Source of the DNA: Saturnia japonica
Taxonomy: Eukaryota > Arthropoda > Insecta > Lepidoptera > Saturniidae
NCBI GenBank assembly: GCA_033032175.1
Contig: CM065304.1
Location: forward strand, 6,138,001 to 6,202,000
Length of the DNA stretch: 64,000 nucleotides
Direction: 5' to 3'
Shown here: positions 1 through 9,186 of the stretch, one piece after another
How the letters are laid out: every line of letters starts with the position of its first letter
Numbering within the stretch: the stretch's first letter is position 1
Notes under the pieces: generated by a model
Seen by the model: only the letters and a program-made list of their open reading frames with translations
Told to the model about the DNA's origin: nothing
Databases searched by the model: none
Made by a program: the position numbers and the translations under genes

Positions 1-1
1 A

Positions 2-786
2 ATCCCCGATAGATTAGTTAAAATCATCCGCGACTATCTCACAGCCCGCACCTTCCGTTACAGAGTGGAAAGTGAACTATCCACACCCCGCCCCATACGC
101 TCAGGCGTTCCCCAAGGTTCCATCCTGGCTCCTAGCCTTCTCAATCTGTACGTCAGCGACTTACCCTGTCTCCCCGAGGTCCAGGTGGGTCTATACGCTG
201 ACGACACAGTTATATATGCCTCCGATAGGATAAGACTCATACTCAGACGTGCCATCCAACGCGCGGCGACCACCCTCGGGAAGTGGTTTACCGACTGGCG
301 AATAGCCATTAATCCCTCCAAGAGCGCTGCGATGCTCTTCGATACAGACTGCTCACGGATACCGAGGAATCTCAAACCGCTCGTACACTTCGGTAATCCG
401 ATTCCCTGGGTCAATGAGACCAAATATCTAGGCGTCACCCTAGATAGTAGACTCTCTTTTCAACCTCATGTCTGTATAGTTCGGAACACGGCCTCCTGGG
501 TCCTGGGCCGCTTGCATACTCTGATATGCTCGGCAAGCAAAATGTCCACGAGACACAAGCTTATGCTATACAGGATGTGTATCCGCCCGATCATGATATA
601 TAGTTGCCCCACATTCGCACATTTTGCTTTCAATTTCAAACGGTTACAAACTATTCAGAATAGATTTCTCTACCGTCTTACCGGTGATCTCCATAGAGAT
701 ATGGATCTTCCGTCGATTCGCTCTTACGTCAGTTTCCTGTCTCGATCATACTTCGATACCACATCGAATCACGCTAACCCGTTATT

Positions 787-788
<2 letters not shown>
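2..788 (+). pseudogene. Jockey-type ORF2 fragment (RT palm and C-terminal part), left half of a split copy
   Basis: The frame is open from base 2 and encodes the later reverse transcriptase: a GVPQGS block, the catalytic YADD box and a TKYLGVTLD block, then the conserved C-terminal tail. It aligns residue by residue with the intact minus-strand ORF2 at 1356-4250 but lacks eight codons after the LYRLTG motif (near 680), an in-frame deletion. The coding sequence stops abruptly at 788 in the motif SNHANPLF, where a 56-nt T run begins. The same motif resumes at 8618 on the same strand, so this is the left half of one copy interrupted by two later insertions. Its 5' part lies left of the window. 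It was probably inactive before the insertions, because both halves carry deletions. Confidence 0.9.
776..788. repeat. Target-site duplication, copy 1
   Basis: AACCCGTTATTCA lies directly before the T run of the first minus-strand LINE. The same 12-13 bp recurs at 6767-6778 and 8618-8630. Confidence 0.9.
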
Positions 789-844
<56 letters not shown>

Positions 845-848
<4 letters not shown>

Positions 849-1355
849 CTGACTACACTGTTAGCCTTAGGGGCCCTAAAGCCGCTGCGGCTTTTACAGC
901 TTCACCGGACTTGGGGGCGAGCGCAGAGGGCACTCAGCCGCTCAGCCGCGAAAGTTTTGTGGACGACTCGCACGAGGGTGCCAAAGTGGCCGGACCTCGG
1001 CTTGGGCGGTCGTCGCGTTCGCAAATAGGTCGCGATCTATTCGAATCCCTACACCTACGATTCGAGCTAACTAAATATACACATAGGCACGTTCCCTTCC
1101 TCCTGGGAGGAAGGAAACCGTGCGTATGTGTATTCAATAATCGGAATGTTTCTACACTAACTAGCGCTAACTAACTAGCGTAAAAAAAGAAAAAAAAAAG
1201 GTCCCTCACAGAACCTATGTACCTGTGTGGTGTGCACGTGTGTATGTTCATACGTGTGTAGTGTTGTATGTAGGTAGCTAAGTGATGCACGTACAGTGTC
1301 ACTTGTATCGCGCGGGCGGTTGCCTGACCCAAGGGTTTCACACCGAGGAACGGAC
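845..1355 (-). other. 3' UTR of the full-length Jockey-type element
   Basis: This stretch has no ORF of its own. It contains an internal A-rich stretch (T/A run at about 1182-1199 on the plus strand) and an inverted CCTCC-TGG-GAGG segment near 1100. The same 3' UTR recurs at 6836-7360, in the plus-strand copy near 8865-9183, and as old fragments at 34.4 and 53.5 kb, so it marks the family well. Confidence 0.85.
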
Positions 1356-4250
1356 CTAGGCTTGGGTTACCGCTAGAGAGGGTGGACGTGACGGGTGTGC
1401 TGGAGCGAAATTGACCGCCCGCCCTCTGCGGAGAGAACGGTGGTTTCGCGGGCGTGGGCGCTGGCACGCTCTGTTTGGAGAGACGGATGTGTAATATTTA
1501 TTCGAATTTTCGATGTGATCGTCGGGATCAATAAAAATATTGCGCGGCCGGCGTTTGCACCGGATGTCCGTGGGTGCCGGAACATAAGTGGCGGCTGTTT
1601 TTATTAACGGATTCGCGTGGTTCGACGCGGTGTCGAAATACGAACGGGAGAGCTGTTTAACGTAGGCATGTATCGAAGGAAGCTCCATATCTCTATGGAG
1701 ATCTACGCTTCGAACATACCACGGGGCCCCGGTGAGACGATAGAGGAACCTATTCTGTATCGATTGTAACCGTTTGAAACTCGACTCGGACATATGTGCG
1801 AACACGGCGCAACTGTATGTCAAAATTGGTCGAATACACGTCTTGTAGAGCGTGAGCTTATGTCGCGTGGACATTTTACTCACCGAACACAACAGAGGAT
1901 GCAACCGGCCCAGGACCCACGCGGCCCTGTTCCTAACCTTACGGATGTGGGGTCTAAAAGAGAGCCTACTATCTAGGGTTACCCCTAGATATTTGGTCTC
2001 TCTTACATACGGAATCGGATTATCGTAGAGCTTAACAGGTTTAAGCTTCCACGGTATCTGTGACGAATCCGTATCGAAGAGCATCGCGGCGCTCTTCGAG
2101 GGATTAACGGCTATACGCCACTCGTTAAACCACTTCCCGAGAGTGGTCACGGAGCGTTGGACTTTGTGTCTGAGGTGGGATCTATTCCTATCTGAGGCAT
2201 ATAAGACTGTATCGTCAGCGTATAGCCCTACCTCGACCTCCGGGAGTCGAGGTAGGTCACTGACGTACAGGTTAAATAGGCTAGGAGCCAGGATCGAACC
2301 TTGGGGAACGCCTGAGCGTATTGAACGGGGCGTGGACAATTCACCTTCCACTCTATAGCGAAAGGTGCGATCTGTTAGATAGTCACGAATTATTTTAATT
2401 AGCCTATCGGGGACTTCAAAGTGATACAACTTGTAGATCAATCCCTCGTGCCAGACCTTATCGAAGGCCTTGGCAACGTCGAAAAAGACCGCAAGTGTAC
2501 GGCGGGGTTTATATAATTCAGCAAAATTAAATGCAACGTGCTCCGTGAGGCGGTGCACTTGATGAGTGCAAGAATATCTAGCACGGAAACCGAATTGCTC
2601 AGGCGGATAGAGGTCTTTCTCCTCTATTACTGACTTGAGACGGTTCAGAAGGATCCGCTCGTACATTTTCCCTAAAGTATTTAGGAGACTGATCGGGCGA
2701 TAGCTGTCGGGAAGCGACGCGCTCTTGCCGGGCTTACGGATACCTATGACTATGGCCTTTTTCCAAGCGGCTGGAAAATGGCAGTGGGCTATGGCTACAT
2801 TGAAGATGCAGACCAAAAGAGCTATGAGGCGATCGGGAAGAAGTCTAAGTACTTCATTCCTGATCCCGTCGGGACCTGGTGCTTTTCTAAGCTTAAGGCT
2901 TTTTATAATGGAAAGAACCTCCTCAGACGTGACTGGGGACAGGGAGTCTGTCGCGGGGAGCTTATCCAGCTCCCGCACGCATCCATCGATACCCTCGACC
3001 CGGTCGGTATTTGCATCGACACTGTTCGGAGAGCACTGGCTCTCCAAACAAGTGGCGAGGCACTCCGCCTTGTCGCTGCTATCGAAGGCGAGCGGTATAC
3101 CGGGACCCCTCTCGAGGGGGGGCATAAGATAAGAAGCCTCTATTTTGAGGCTGTGAGCTAATTTCCAGTAAGCCAGATGCGACGGCCTTAGCCCTTCGAC
3201 GAGGGCGTCCCATCTGTGACTTCGGAGTTCTAATATACGGGCTCTAACCGATCTTTGAAGTGCGCGTAAACGTGCGCGGTTTTCCTCGGTCGGATAGTGG
3301 TCGTGCGCACGAGTCGCCGCGTTCTTTTCCGTCAACAACGCCCGCACGTCGGCAGGGAGTACGAAGCGGCGATCGCTCGCCTCTTCGACCTCTCTCGAGG
3401 CCTCTCCGATGCCGGCCTGCAGGTGGTCGACCAGGGAATCGATCGCGAGATCTACGTCCGCAACGGACCCCAATACGTCCGGGATCCTATCTAAGTTGGA
3501 CGAGGACGGCCTGTCCGCAAGATAATGTTTTAGCTTGGCATAGTCAACCACTTGGACCGAAGGAGGGCTAGAGTCGTCTGGTTGACCTAGCTGCATGATG
3601 ACCGGACGGTGGTCGGAGTCGAGCTCGTGTACGACCCGAATGAGTCGTAACCGAAGCGCGATACCTTTAATGAGAGCTACATCAAGCACTGTCGGCATAC
3701 AGTTGTCTTGAAAGTGGGTGGGAGTGGGTGGCGCTATGACATCAAAGTTTAGCACGTTCGTTAGCTCTTCGAGTGTAACCCCATTACTGGAGTCTCTCCA
3801 ATTGCCAAACGAAGTGTGTCCACAATTGAGGTCACCCGCTATAATGACCGATTCACCGAGCGAAAGTAGCTTTTCTAGGTCAGACCTGAGAGGCTCTTTC
3901 CTCGGCGAGAGATAAACTGAGACTAACGTTATGGACGGGTGGTCGGTCATTCCTAGTCTACACACGGATACTTCCATATTGGTAAGTATCGGAGGATCTA
4001 CCGGCGTACAATATAACGATCGTTTGTAATAAATGAGAGTGCCGCCCCCGCGGCCGGCCCGGTCATTTCTTACAATATTGTAGTTCGCGATTTTTGGATC
4101 ACGTTTAGCACGCTTTAAGAGCGTCTCCTGCACTAAAAGAACATCTACTTGGTGATCTTTAAGAAAGGTCGCGACGAGATCACGCTGTGGAAGTAGGCTT
4201 CGCGCGTTAAAAAATGAAAGATTTAACGCTTTCGGTTTAAACTTAGCCAT
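1356..4250 (-). CDS. Jockey-type ORF2 protein: endonuclease and reverse transcriptase (964 aa)
   Basis: This is the retrotransposition enzyme: it nicks the target DNA and copies the element RNA from the nick (target-primed reverse transcription). The N-terminal endonuclease/exonuclease/phosphatase domain spans about residues 8-220, with N15, the QET glutamate E42, GDLNCG (D140, N142) and SDH at 212-214. RT motifs follow: KAPGPDG near 457-462, YRPISLLN near 517-524, FFDVAKAFD (catalytic D591), GVPQGS 647-652, YADD 677-680 and KYLGVTLD. No RNase H domain is visible after the RT, and the length is usual for the clade. The ATG at 4250 lies 9 bp after the ORF1 stop, so ORF2 is probably translated by reinitiation. 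No stop or frameshift is seen. Confidence 0.95.
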   Translation of the reverse strand: MAKFKPKALNLSFFNARSLLPQRDLVATFLKDHQVDVLLVQETLLKRAKRDPKIANYNIVRNDRAGRGGGTLIYYKRSLYCTPVDPPILTNMEVSVCRLGMTDHPSITLVSVYLSPRKEPLRSDLEKLLSLGESVIIAGDLNCGHTSFGNWRDSSNGVTLEELTNVLNFDVIAPPTPTHFQDNCMPTVLDVALIKGIALRLRLIRVVHELDSDHRPVIMQLGQPDDSSPPSVQVVDYAKLKHYLADRPSSSNLDRIPDVLGSVADVDLAIDSLVDHLQAGIGEASREVEEASDRRFVLPADVRALLTEKNAATRAHDHYPTEENRARLRALQRSVRARILELRSHRWDALVEGLRPSHLAYWKLAHSLKIEASYLMPPLERGPGIPLAFDSSDKAECLATCLESQCSPNSVDANTDRVEGIDGCVRELDKLPATDSLSPVTSEEVLSIIKSLKLRKAPGPDGIRNEVLRLLPDRLIALLVCIFNVAIAHCHFPAAWKKAIVIGIRKPGKSASLPDSYRPISLLNTLGKMYERILLNRLKSVIEEKDLYPPEQFGFRARYSCTHQVHRLTEHVAFNFAELYKPRRTLAVFFDVAKAFDKVWHEGLIYKLYHFEVPDRLIKIIRDYLTDRTFRYRVEGELSTPRSIRSGVPQGSILAPSLFNLYVSDLPRLPEVEVGLYADDTVLYASDRNRSHLRHKVQRSVTTLGKWFNEWRIAVNPSKSAAMLFDTDSSQIPWKLKPVKLYDNPIPYVRETKYLGVTLDSRLSFRPHIRKVRNRAAWVLGRLHPLLCSVSKMSTRHKLTLYKTCIRPILTYSCAVFAHMSESSFKRLQSIQNRFLYRLTGAPWYVRSVDLHRDMELPSIHAYVKQLSRSYFDTASNHANPLIKTAATYVPAPTDIRCKRRPRNIFIDPDDHIENSNKYYTSVSPNRACQRPRPRNHRSLRRGRAVNFAPAHPSRPPSLAVTQA

Positions 4251-4259
4251 TGAAAGGCC

Positions 4260-6152
4260 CTAATTTTTATTACTACTCGCCTCGCGATCGAGACGTTGTA
4301 GTGTCTCTACGAGGCGGGGGAACGCGCAAGCGGTCTTGATGAGACCGAAGCGCTCCAAATGGTCATTGTATTCGATGAGCTCGCGGATATCGTGCTCGCG
4401 GGTGAGCAGTATCATTAGGTCGTTACTATTGACGACAGTGTTAGCGGGCGCGCGGGGCGCAGGAGCGCGGGGCGCGGGAATATCCATAGCCATAAGGGGC
4501 TGTGGATTGGGGCGGCGGGGGCCCCATGCGTTCTGCGATGAACGCACGGGTTGCGGTTGCACCACGCGGGGTGCGGAGGGGCCGGCGGCGGCCGGGAGCT
4601 GGCGCGGGACCGGCAGCGCGGGAAATTCCCCTGACGCCAGCAGGGGTTGCGCTTTGATGGCTGAGGCGGGGGGCGCCGCCCGGGGGGCCGCCTGCCTCTG
4701 TGTACGTGGCCGCGTGGTACGCGGGGCCTTGGGGCAACCGCGATAATTCGCGGGATGCCCCTCCTCCCCGCATAACACGCAGCTCGGGGGGACGACGGAG
4801 TCACGCTCGCGCGTGCACTCCCGTGTGGGGTGGTCCTCTCGGCACTTTACGCACCGCGGACGAGAATGACAGTTACGGGCAGCGTGCCCGTACAGCTGGC
4901 AGTTGTGGCACTGCGCAGGCTGGTGGTTTTTGTGTGGGGGCTCCACGTTAATCCCGGAGAGCCCGCACACCGTCTCTAGCTGGAAGATGGCCTTTCCCTC
5001 GGGGGAAAGGTCCAATATGGCCACTACCATTTGTAGTGGCCGCTTATCTTTACTGTACATCCGGTGTACTTCCCGGATGGGATAACTTTGCTCCTTGAGC
5101 GAGGAGCACACCTCCGACGGGTCGAGCTCCACCGGAATGCGGCGGATGACCACTCGGAGGACGCGCTCCTCCGCGAGCGAATACGTATAAAATTGCAGAC
5201 CTTTCTGCCGGAGGAGGGTGGTTAGTTTACGGTGAGTTTCCGAAGAACTCACCGAAATAGAAATCCCGTTGACTATGTTTCTAGCCTTGTGGTAGTCGAG
5301 TTTGAGTCTGCGCATCTCATTGCAGACTCCCATCCAGGCTGCCTTGTCCCGGATTATGATTGGAGGTGGGGCACGCTCTTTTTTCCCGCCGGCGGGCGCG
5401 GGGAGCTGGGAGGACGCGGGGGCGGCGGCACCCCTGACTACTGCCTTAGCTATTACCTTAGGCGCCGGTTGAGCAGTCGGACTGCTACGCGCCGTTCGCT
5501 TACGCGACGCCACGACGGTGAAGCCGTCGTTCTCGGTATCCATCTCCGGAGATGGATCCGGACTCGCGAGCGAGTCTTGTTCGACCGGAAGGGCCGAAAA
5601 CGAATTTTTCGTCTTTGACGCGGTTTCCGTGGATCGCGCGGGACGGACGTACGGGCTATTTTTGGTAACCCTAGATTGTGACCGCGAATTACGCGGCCCT
5701 CGCCTGACGGAGGCGGGGCTTGACCCGCGCGATTGGCTAGTCGGGACAGGGGGCGTGGCCGTAGACGTGGCCCCGGCCCCGGATGACGCGGCGGACGGAC
5801 GCGCAGCGCTGCGCGTGAGACGTTTGGGCGCGGCGCCGACTGGCGCGGCGCCAGTCGGTATAACGGTCGCGGCCGTGACGTCATCGGCCGCCTTGCTACC
5901 TGAAGCGGCCGCCTCGCTACCTGAAACGGCCTCATGACGGGTCGCGGTCGCAGCGGTGCGACGCACGCAGGCGTTCTCAGGTAGATTACGGTATTCCTCG
6001 TCTAGAGAGGGACACCGTAATACGACGAAATTTTGATAGCGCTGGTATTGAAATTCCAGCGCTTTCATCCTGGCTTGCAACTTGCCTATGCAAGTGGCCA
6101 GGTCGGTAACGTTATTTGCCATGACGGCAGAAGAGGGAGGACAATGGGACAT
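4260..6152 (-). CDS. Jockey-type ORF1 gag-like protein with three CCHC zinc knuckles (630 aa)
   Basis: This is the nucleic-acid-binding coat protein of the element, expected to package its RNA. Residues 1-60 include a short predicted helix. Residues 60-260 are a low-complexity Ala/Pro/Ser/Arg region. Residues 265-410 match the PRE_C2HC-type region that precedes zinc knuckles in Jockey gags (RVVIRRIPVELDPSEV and following). Three knuckles follow: C415-C428 (CHNCQLYGHAARNC), C434-C446 and C458-C473. The tail is Pro/Ala-rich and ends in a charged segment. The start is the first in-frame ATG after the 5' UTR; a second Met lies ten residues later. No disruption is visible. Confidence 0.92.
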   Translation of the reverse strand: MSHCPPSSAVMANNVTDLATCIGKLQARMKALEFQYQRYQNFVVLRCPSLDEEYRNLPENACVRRTAATATRHEAVSGSEAAASGSKAADDVTAATVIPTGAAPVGAAPKRLTRSAARPSAASSGAGATSTATPPVPTSQSRGSSPASVRRGPRNSRSQSRVTKNSPYVRPARSTETASKTKNSFSALPVEQDSLASPDPSPEMDTENDGFTVVASRKRTARSSPTAQPAPKVIAKAVVRGAAAPASSQLPAPAGGKKERAPPPIIIRDKAAWMGVCNEMRRLKLDYHKARNIVNGISISVSSSETHRKLTTLLRQKGLQFYTYSLAEERVLRVVIRRIPVELDPSEVCSSLKEQSYPIREVHRMYSKDKRPLQMVVAILDLSPEGKAIFQLETVCGLSGINVEPPHKNHQPAQCHNCQLYGHAARNCHSRPRCVKCREDHPTRECTRERDSVVPPSCVLCGEEGHPANYRGCPKAPRTTRPRTQRQAAPRAAPPASAIKAQPLLASGEFPALPVPRQLPAAAGPSAPRVVQPQPVRSSQNAWGPRRPNPQPLMAMDIPAPRAPAPRAPANTVVNSNDLMILLTREHDIRELIEYNDHLERFGLIKTACAFPRLVETLQRLDREASSNKN

Positions 6153-6766
6153 TTTTATTTTATTTTAAATTAAAGGCCTCCCTGCCTTAGGGGCAGGGGG
6201 GTGCGCCAAAAACTTAAAAAGACTATCGGAGTCGGCAAGAGACCTGTGGTCAAGGTGCAAAGACACACAGGAAGGACCTATCAACCCTAAGGAGCCCTAA
6301 CAAGCCCGGGGCCGAGGACGCAGACCGGTAATTAAACCGGGCTAGGCCCAAACAGGTTCCCGGGGATGGAGTGTGCAGGATCGGAAGGTTTGGCAGGAGA
6401 CACCTGGGGCAAGACTATGCGATAACCGCAAAGGCCTAGATTCCCAGGCCCGTCCGAGTCTGGCTGTTTGCCTCTGAAGGAGACAACCAGCGGGCTGCTC
6501 GGGTCACGCCCCGCTCACTTTAGTTAGCACCGTCAGGTATCCAGTGAGCGACCACAAAACCGTGGATTTATAAAAAACAAGCAAGTCACACCGAAAAGTG
6601 CGGTTTACCACGCGAGCGTTAGACACCAGTTGGTTTACGTCGTTATTGCAACAGTATATTCGAAATAAATTCCAAATATAAGATCGCAACAATTAAGTCA
6701 CGTGATGGTCGAGAGCACAAACGGAGCGACACGTCCGTTCGCGATCAAGACCAAATCGGAACTCTC
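6153..6766 (-). other. 5' UTR of the full-length Jockey-type element
   Basis: This 614-bp leader lies between the element's 5' end and the ORF1 ATG and has no long ORF. Its outer boundary is fixed by the target duplication that starts at 6767. Confidence 0.75.
6732..6766 (-). promoter_or_regulatory. Possible internal pol II promoter (Inr plus DPE) at the LINE 5' end
   Basis: The minus-strand element begins GAGAGTTCCG. If the A at 6763 is +1, a GGACG motif fitting the DPE consensus RGWYV falls at +28 to +32 (6736-6732). Inr plus DPE without a TATA box is the known promoter type of Jockey, F and I elements. The Inr match is partial (4 of 6), so this is suggestive only. Confidence 0.35.
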
Positions 6767-6776
6767 ACCCGTTATT

Positions 6777-6778
<2 letters not shown>
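6767..6778. repeat. Target-site duplication, copy 2, between the two inserted LINEs
   Basis: ACCCGTTATTCA directly abuts the 5' end of the first element on one side and the T run of the second on the other. Confidence 0.9.
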
Positions 6779-6839
<61 letters not shown>

Positions 6840-8617
6840 CTGACTACACTGTTAGCCTTAGGGGCCCTATCGTCAAACAGAGCCGCTGCGGCTTTTACAG
6901 CTTCACCGGACTTGGGGGCGAGCGCTTAGGGCACTCAGCCGCGAAAGTTTGTGACGACCCGCACGAGGGTGCCAGAGTGGCCGAACCTCGGCTCGGGCGG
7001 TCGTCGCGAATGCGAAAAAGTCGCGATCTAACTAATTCCCTAATCTTAGGAGAATTCGAGCTAACTAATATATACTCATATGCACGTTCCCCTCCTCCTG
7101 GGAGGAAGGAGTGGACCATGCGTATGTGTATTTAATAATCGGAATGGTTTTTCTACACTAACTAGCGCAATAGTCTAACTAGCGCAAAAAAAGAAAAAAA
7201 AAAGGTCCCTTACAGAACCTATGTACCTGTGTGGTGTGCACGTGTGTGTGTTCATACGTGTGTAATGTTGTGTGTGGGTAACTAAGTGTTGCACGTATAG
7301 TGTCACTTTGTATCGCGCGGGCGGCTGCCTGACCCAAGGGCTTCACACCGAGGAACGGACCTAGGCTTGGGTTGCCGCTAGAGAGGGTGGACGTGACGGG
7401 TGTGCGGGAGCGAAGTTGACCGCCCGTCCTCTGCGGAGAGAACGGTGGTTACGCGGGCGTGGGCGGTGGCACGCTCTGTTTGGAGAGACGGTGTCGGCGT
7501 AGAACGCGTTAGCTTTTTCCGTTTGGTCGGGCGGGTCAGTGAATATATTACGCGGCCGGCGTTTTCTCCGGCAGGCGTTGGGGTCGGGAACATAAGAAGC
7601 TGCCGCTTTTATTAAGGGGTTCGCGTGGTTCGACGCGGTGTCGAAATACGAGCGAGAAAGGTGTTTGGCATATGCATGTATCGAGGGAAGGTCCATATCT
7701 CTATGGAGATCCTCCATACGAACAAACCAGGGGGCACCGGTAAGGCGGTGAAGAAATTTGTTCTGGATAGCTTGTAAGCGTTCCCAGTTATAACTTGGCA
7801 TATGTGCGAACGCAACGCAGCTATATGTCATGATCGGACGGATACACATCTTGTAGAGCGTAAGCTTGTGTCTCGTGGACATTTTGCTTACAGCACATAA
7901 CAGAGGATGCAGTCGGGCGAGGGTCCAGGAGGCCCTTTTCCTAACCAGATTGATGTGGCGTATAAAGGAGAGTCTACTGTCTAGGGTTACACCTAGATAT
8001 TTGGTCGCCTTTTCCTAGGGGATCGGATTACCGAAGAGTTCAAGGGGATTGTCCTTGAGTTTTTGCGGTATCTGTGTGGCGGTTTTGTCGAAGAGCACCG
8101 CTGCGCTCTTCGTGGGGTTTATGGCTATTCGCCAGTCGTTAAACCACTTCCCGAGAGTGGTCACGGCTCTTTGGATTCTACATTTGAGGTTTCTCGTTTG
8201 CCTTTGAGAGGAGTATATGACTGTATCGTCAGCGTATAAGCCTACTTCAACTTTCTCTTCAAGTTTTGGTAGGTCACTGACGTACAGATTGAAGAGGCTA
8301 GGTGCCAGAATGGAACCTTGGGGGACGCCTGAGCGTATGGGATGGGGTGTGGATAGTTCACCTTCCACTCTGTAGCGAAAGGTGCGGTCTTTGAGGTAAT
8401 CGCGGATGATTTTAACTAATCTATCGGGGACTTCGCGGGAGTACAGCTTGTAGACTAATCCTTCGTGCCAGACCTTATCGAAGGCCTTGGCTACGTCGAA
8501 GAAGACTGCCAGTGTGCGACGGGGTATAGATAACTCGGAAAAGTTAAACAAAATGTGCTCCGTGAGGCGGTGCACTTGATGAGTGCAAGAATGTCTAGCA
8601 CGAAAACCGAATTGCTC
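6779..8617 (-). mobile_element. 5'-truncated Jockey-type retrotransposon inserted at the same site
   Basis: On the minus strand this copy consists of a partial ORF2 (8617-7361), a 3' UTR (7360-6836) and a 57-nt poly(A) tail (T at 6779-6835). It starts inside the RT fingers (EQFGFRAR), the usual result of incomplete reverse transcription. It differs from the full-length neighbour throughout ORF2 and the 3' UTR, so it is a separate subfamily member and not a duplicate. It is bounded by the shared target duplication (6767-6778 and 8618-8630). Confidence 0.92.
7361..8617 (-). pseudogene. Truncated ORF2 with one in-frame stop
   Basis: The coding frame begins at EQFGFRAR and keeps RT motif A (FFDVAKAFDKVW), GVPQGS, YADDTVIYSS and the C-terminal tail. 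It is continuous except for one TAG at 8017-8015, placed where the intact copy has Tyr in the PIPYVRETKYLG segment; the frame is the same on both sides. The truncation and the nonsense codon make it non-functional. It ends ATQA-stop, like the intact copy. Confidence 0.9.
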
Positions 8618-8630
8618 AACCCGTTATTCA
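8618..8630. repeat. Target-site duplication, copy 3, joining back to the host copy
   Basis: AACCCGTTATTCA is followed by AAGCAGCC, where the plus-strand ORF2 reading frame that broke at 788 resumes. Confidence 0.9.
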
Positions 8631-9183
8631 AAGCAGCCGCTACTTATATCCCTACTCCGATCGCCTCACGAACAAAACGCCGACCGCGAAACATTTTTAC
8701 CGACCCCGACGATAAGGTCGAGAAAACTAACGCGTACTACTCCACCATCTCTCAAAATAGAGCATGCCACCGTCCACACCCGCGTAACCACATACGCTCC
8801 CGCACACCCGCCACGTCCACCCTCTGTAGCGGCAACCCAAGCCTGGATCCGTTCCCCGGTGTGAAGCCCTTGGGCCTGGCAGCCGCCCGCGCGATACAAG
8901 TGACACTATACGTGCAACACTTAGCTACCCACATACAAACGTTAAACATATATGTTCCACAGGTTCTGTAAGGAACCTCTTTTTTCTTTTTTTGCGCCAG
9001 TAAGTCTTGCGCTTAGTGTAGAATAACTTTTCCGATCACTAAATACACATACGCATGTTTCCTTCCTTCTTTTCAGGAGGATAGTCAGAACGCGATTTCG
9101 CATCAGAAGTGCCCTGAGCGCTCGCCCCCAAGTCAGGTGAAGCTGTAAAAGCCGTTAGAGATTCCAGGGCCACTAAGGCTAAG
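8618..9183 (+). pseudogene. Right half of the split plus-strand Jockey-type copy (ORF2 end and 3' UTR)
   Basis: The frame resumes with NPLFKAAATYIPTP and continues into the conserved KRRPRNIFTDPDD segment. Compared with the intact copy it lacks about 30 bp after RPHPRNH, which shifts the last codons out of frame. The 3' UTR follows (matches around 8865-9183) but stops at CTAAGGCTAA, about 20 bp before the expected end and with no poly(A). The next bases belong to an unrelated Helitron-like repeat, so the 3' end was lost by a rearrangement. Together with 2-788 it forms the copy that received both insertions. Confidence 0.88.
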
Positions 9184-9186
9184 TGA

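Larger units (their letters stand above)
789..6766 (-). mobile_element. Full-length Jockey-clade non-LTR retrotransposon, apparently intact
   Basis: Read on the minus strand the element runs: 5' UTR (6766-6153), ORF1 (6152-4260), a 9-bp gap, ORF2 (4250-1356), 3' UTR (1355-845) and a 56-nt uninterrupted poly(A) tail (T at 789-844). Two ORFs, a three-knuckle gag, an apurinic-type endonuclease plus RT without RNase H, and a poly(A) tail are the Jockey layout. It is flanked by a target duplication (776-788 and 6767-6778, 12 bp in common). Intact frames, a perfect tail and a perfect duplication suggest recent insertion and possible activity; activity itself is inference. The element is clearly more GC-rich than the AT-rich surroundings. 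Confidence 0.92.

Noticed and set aside
624..1174. Plus-strand open frames running through the T run (poly-Phe) into the 3' UTR
   Set aside because: They read through the reversed poly(A) tail of an inserted LINE; the join is an insertion product, not a gene.
4336..5937. Several plus-strand open frames of 80-139 codons across ORF1
   Set aside because: They are antisense to the gag ORF in GC-rich DNA, rich in Arg/Gly/Ala, with no recognisable domain; shadows of ORF1.
6779..8630. Twin-priming inversion explaining the minus and plus LINE parts near 8617
   Set aside because: Both parts contain the ORF2 C-terminus and 3' UTR, so they are two elements; the target duplication at 8618-8630 fits nested insertion.
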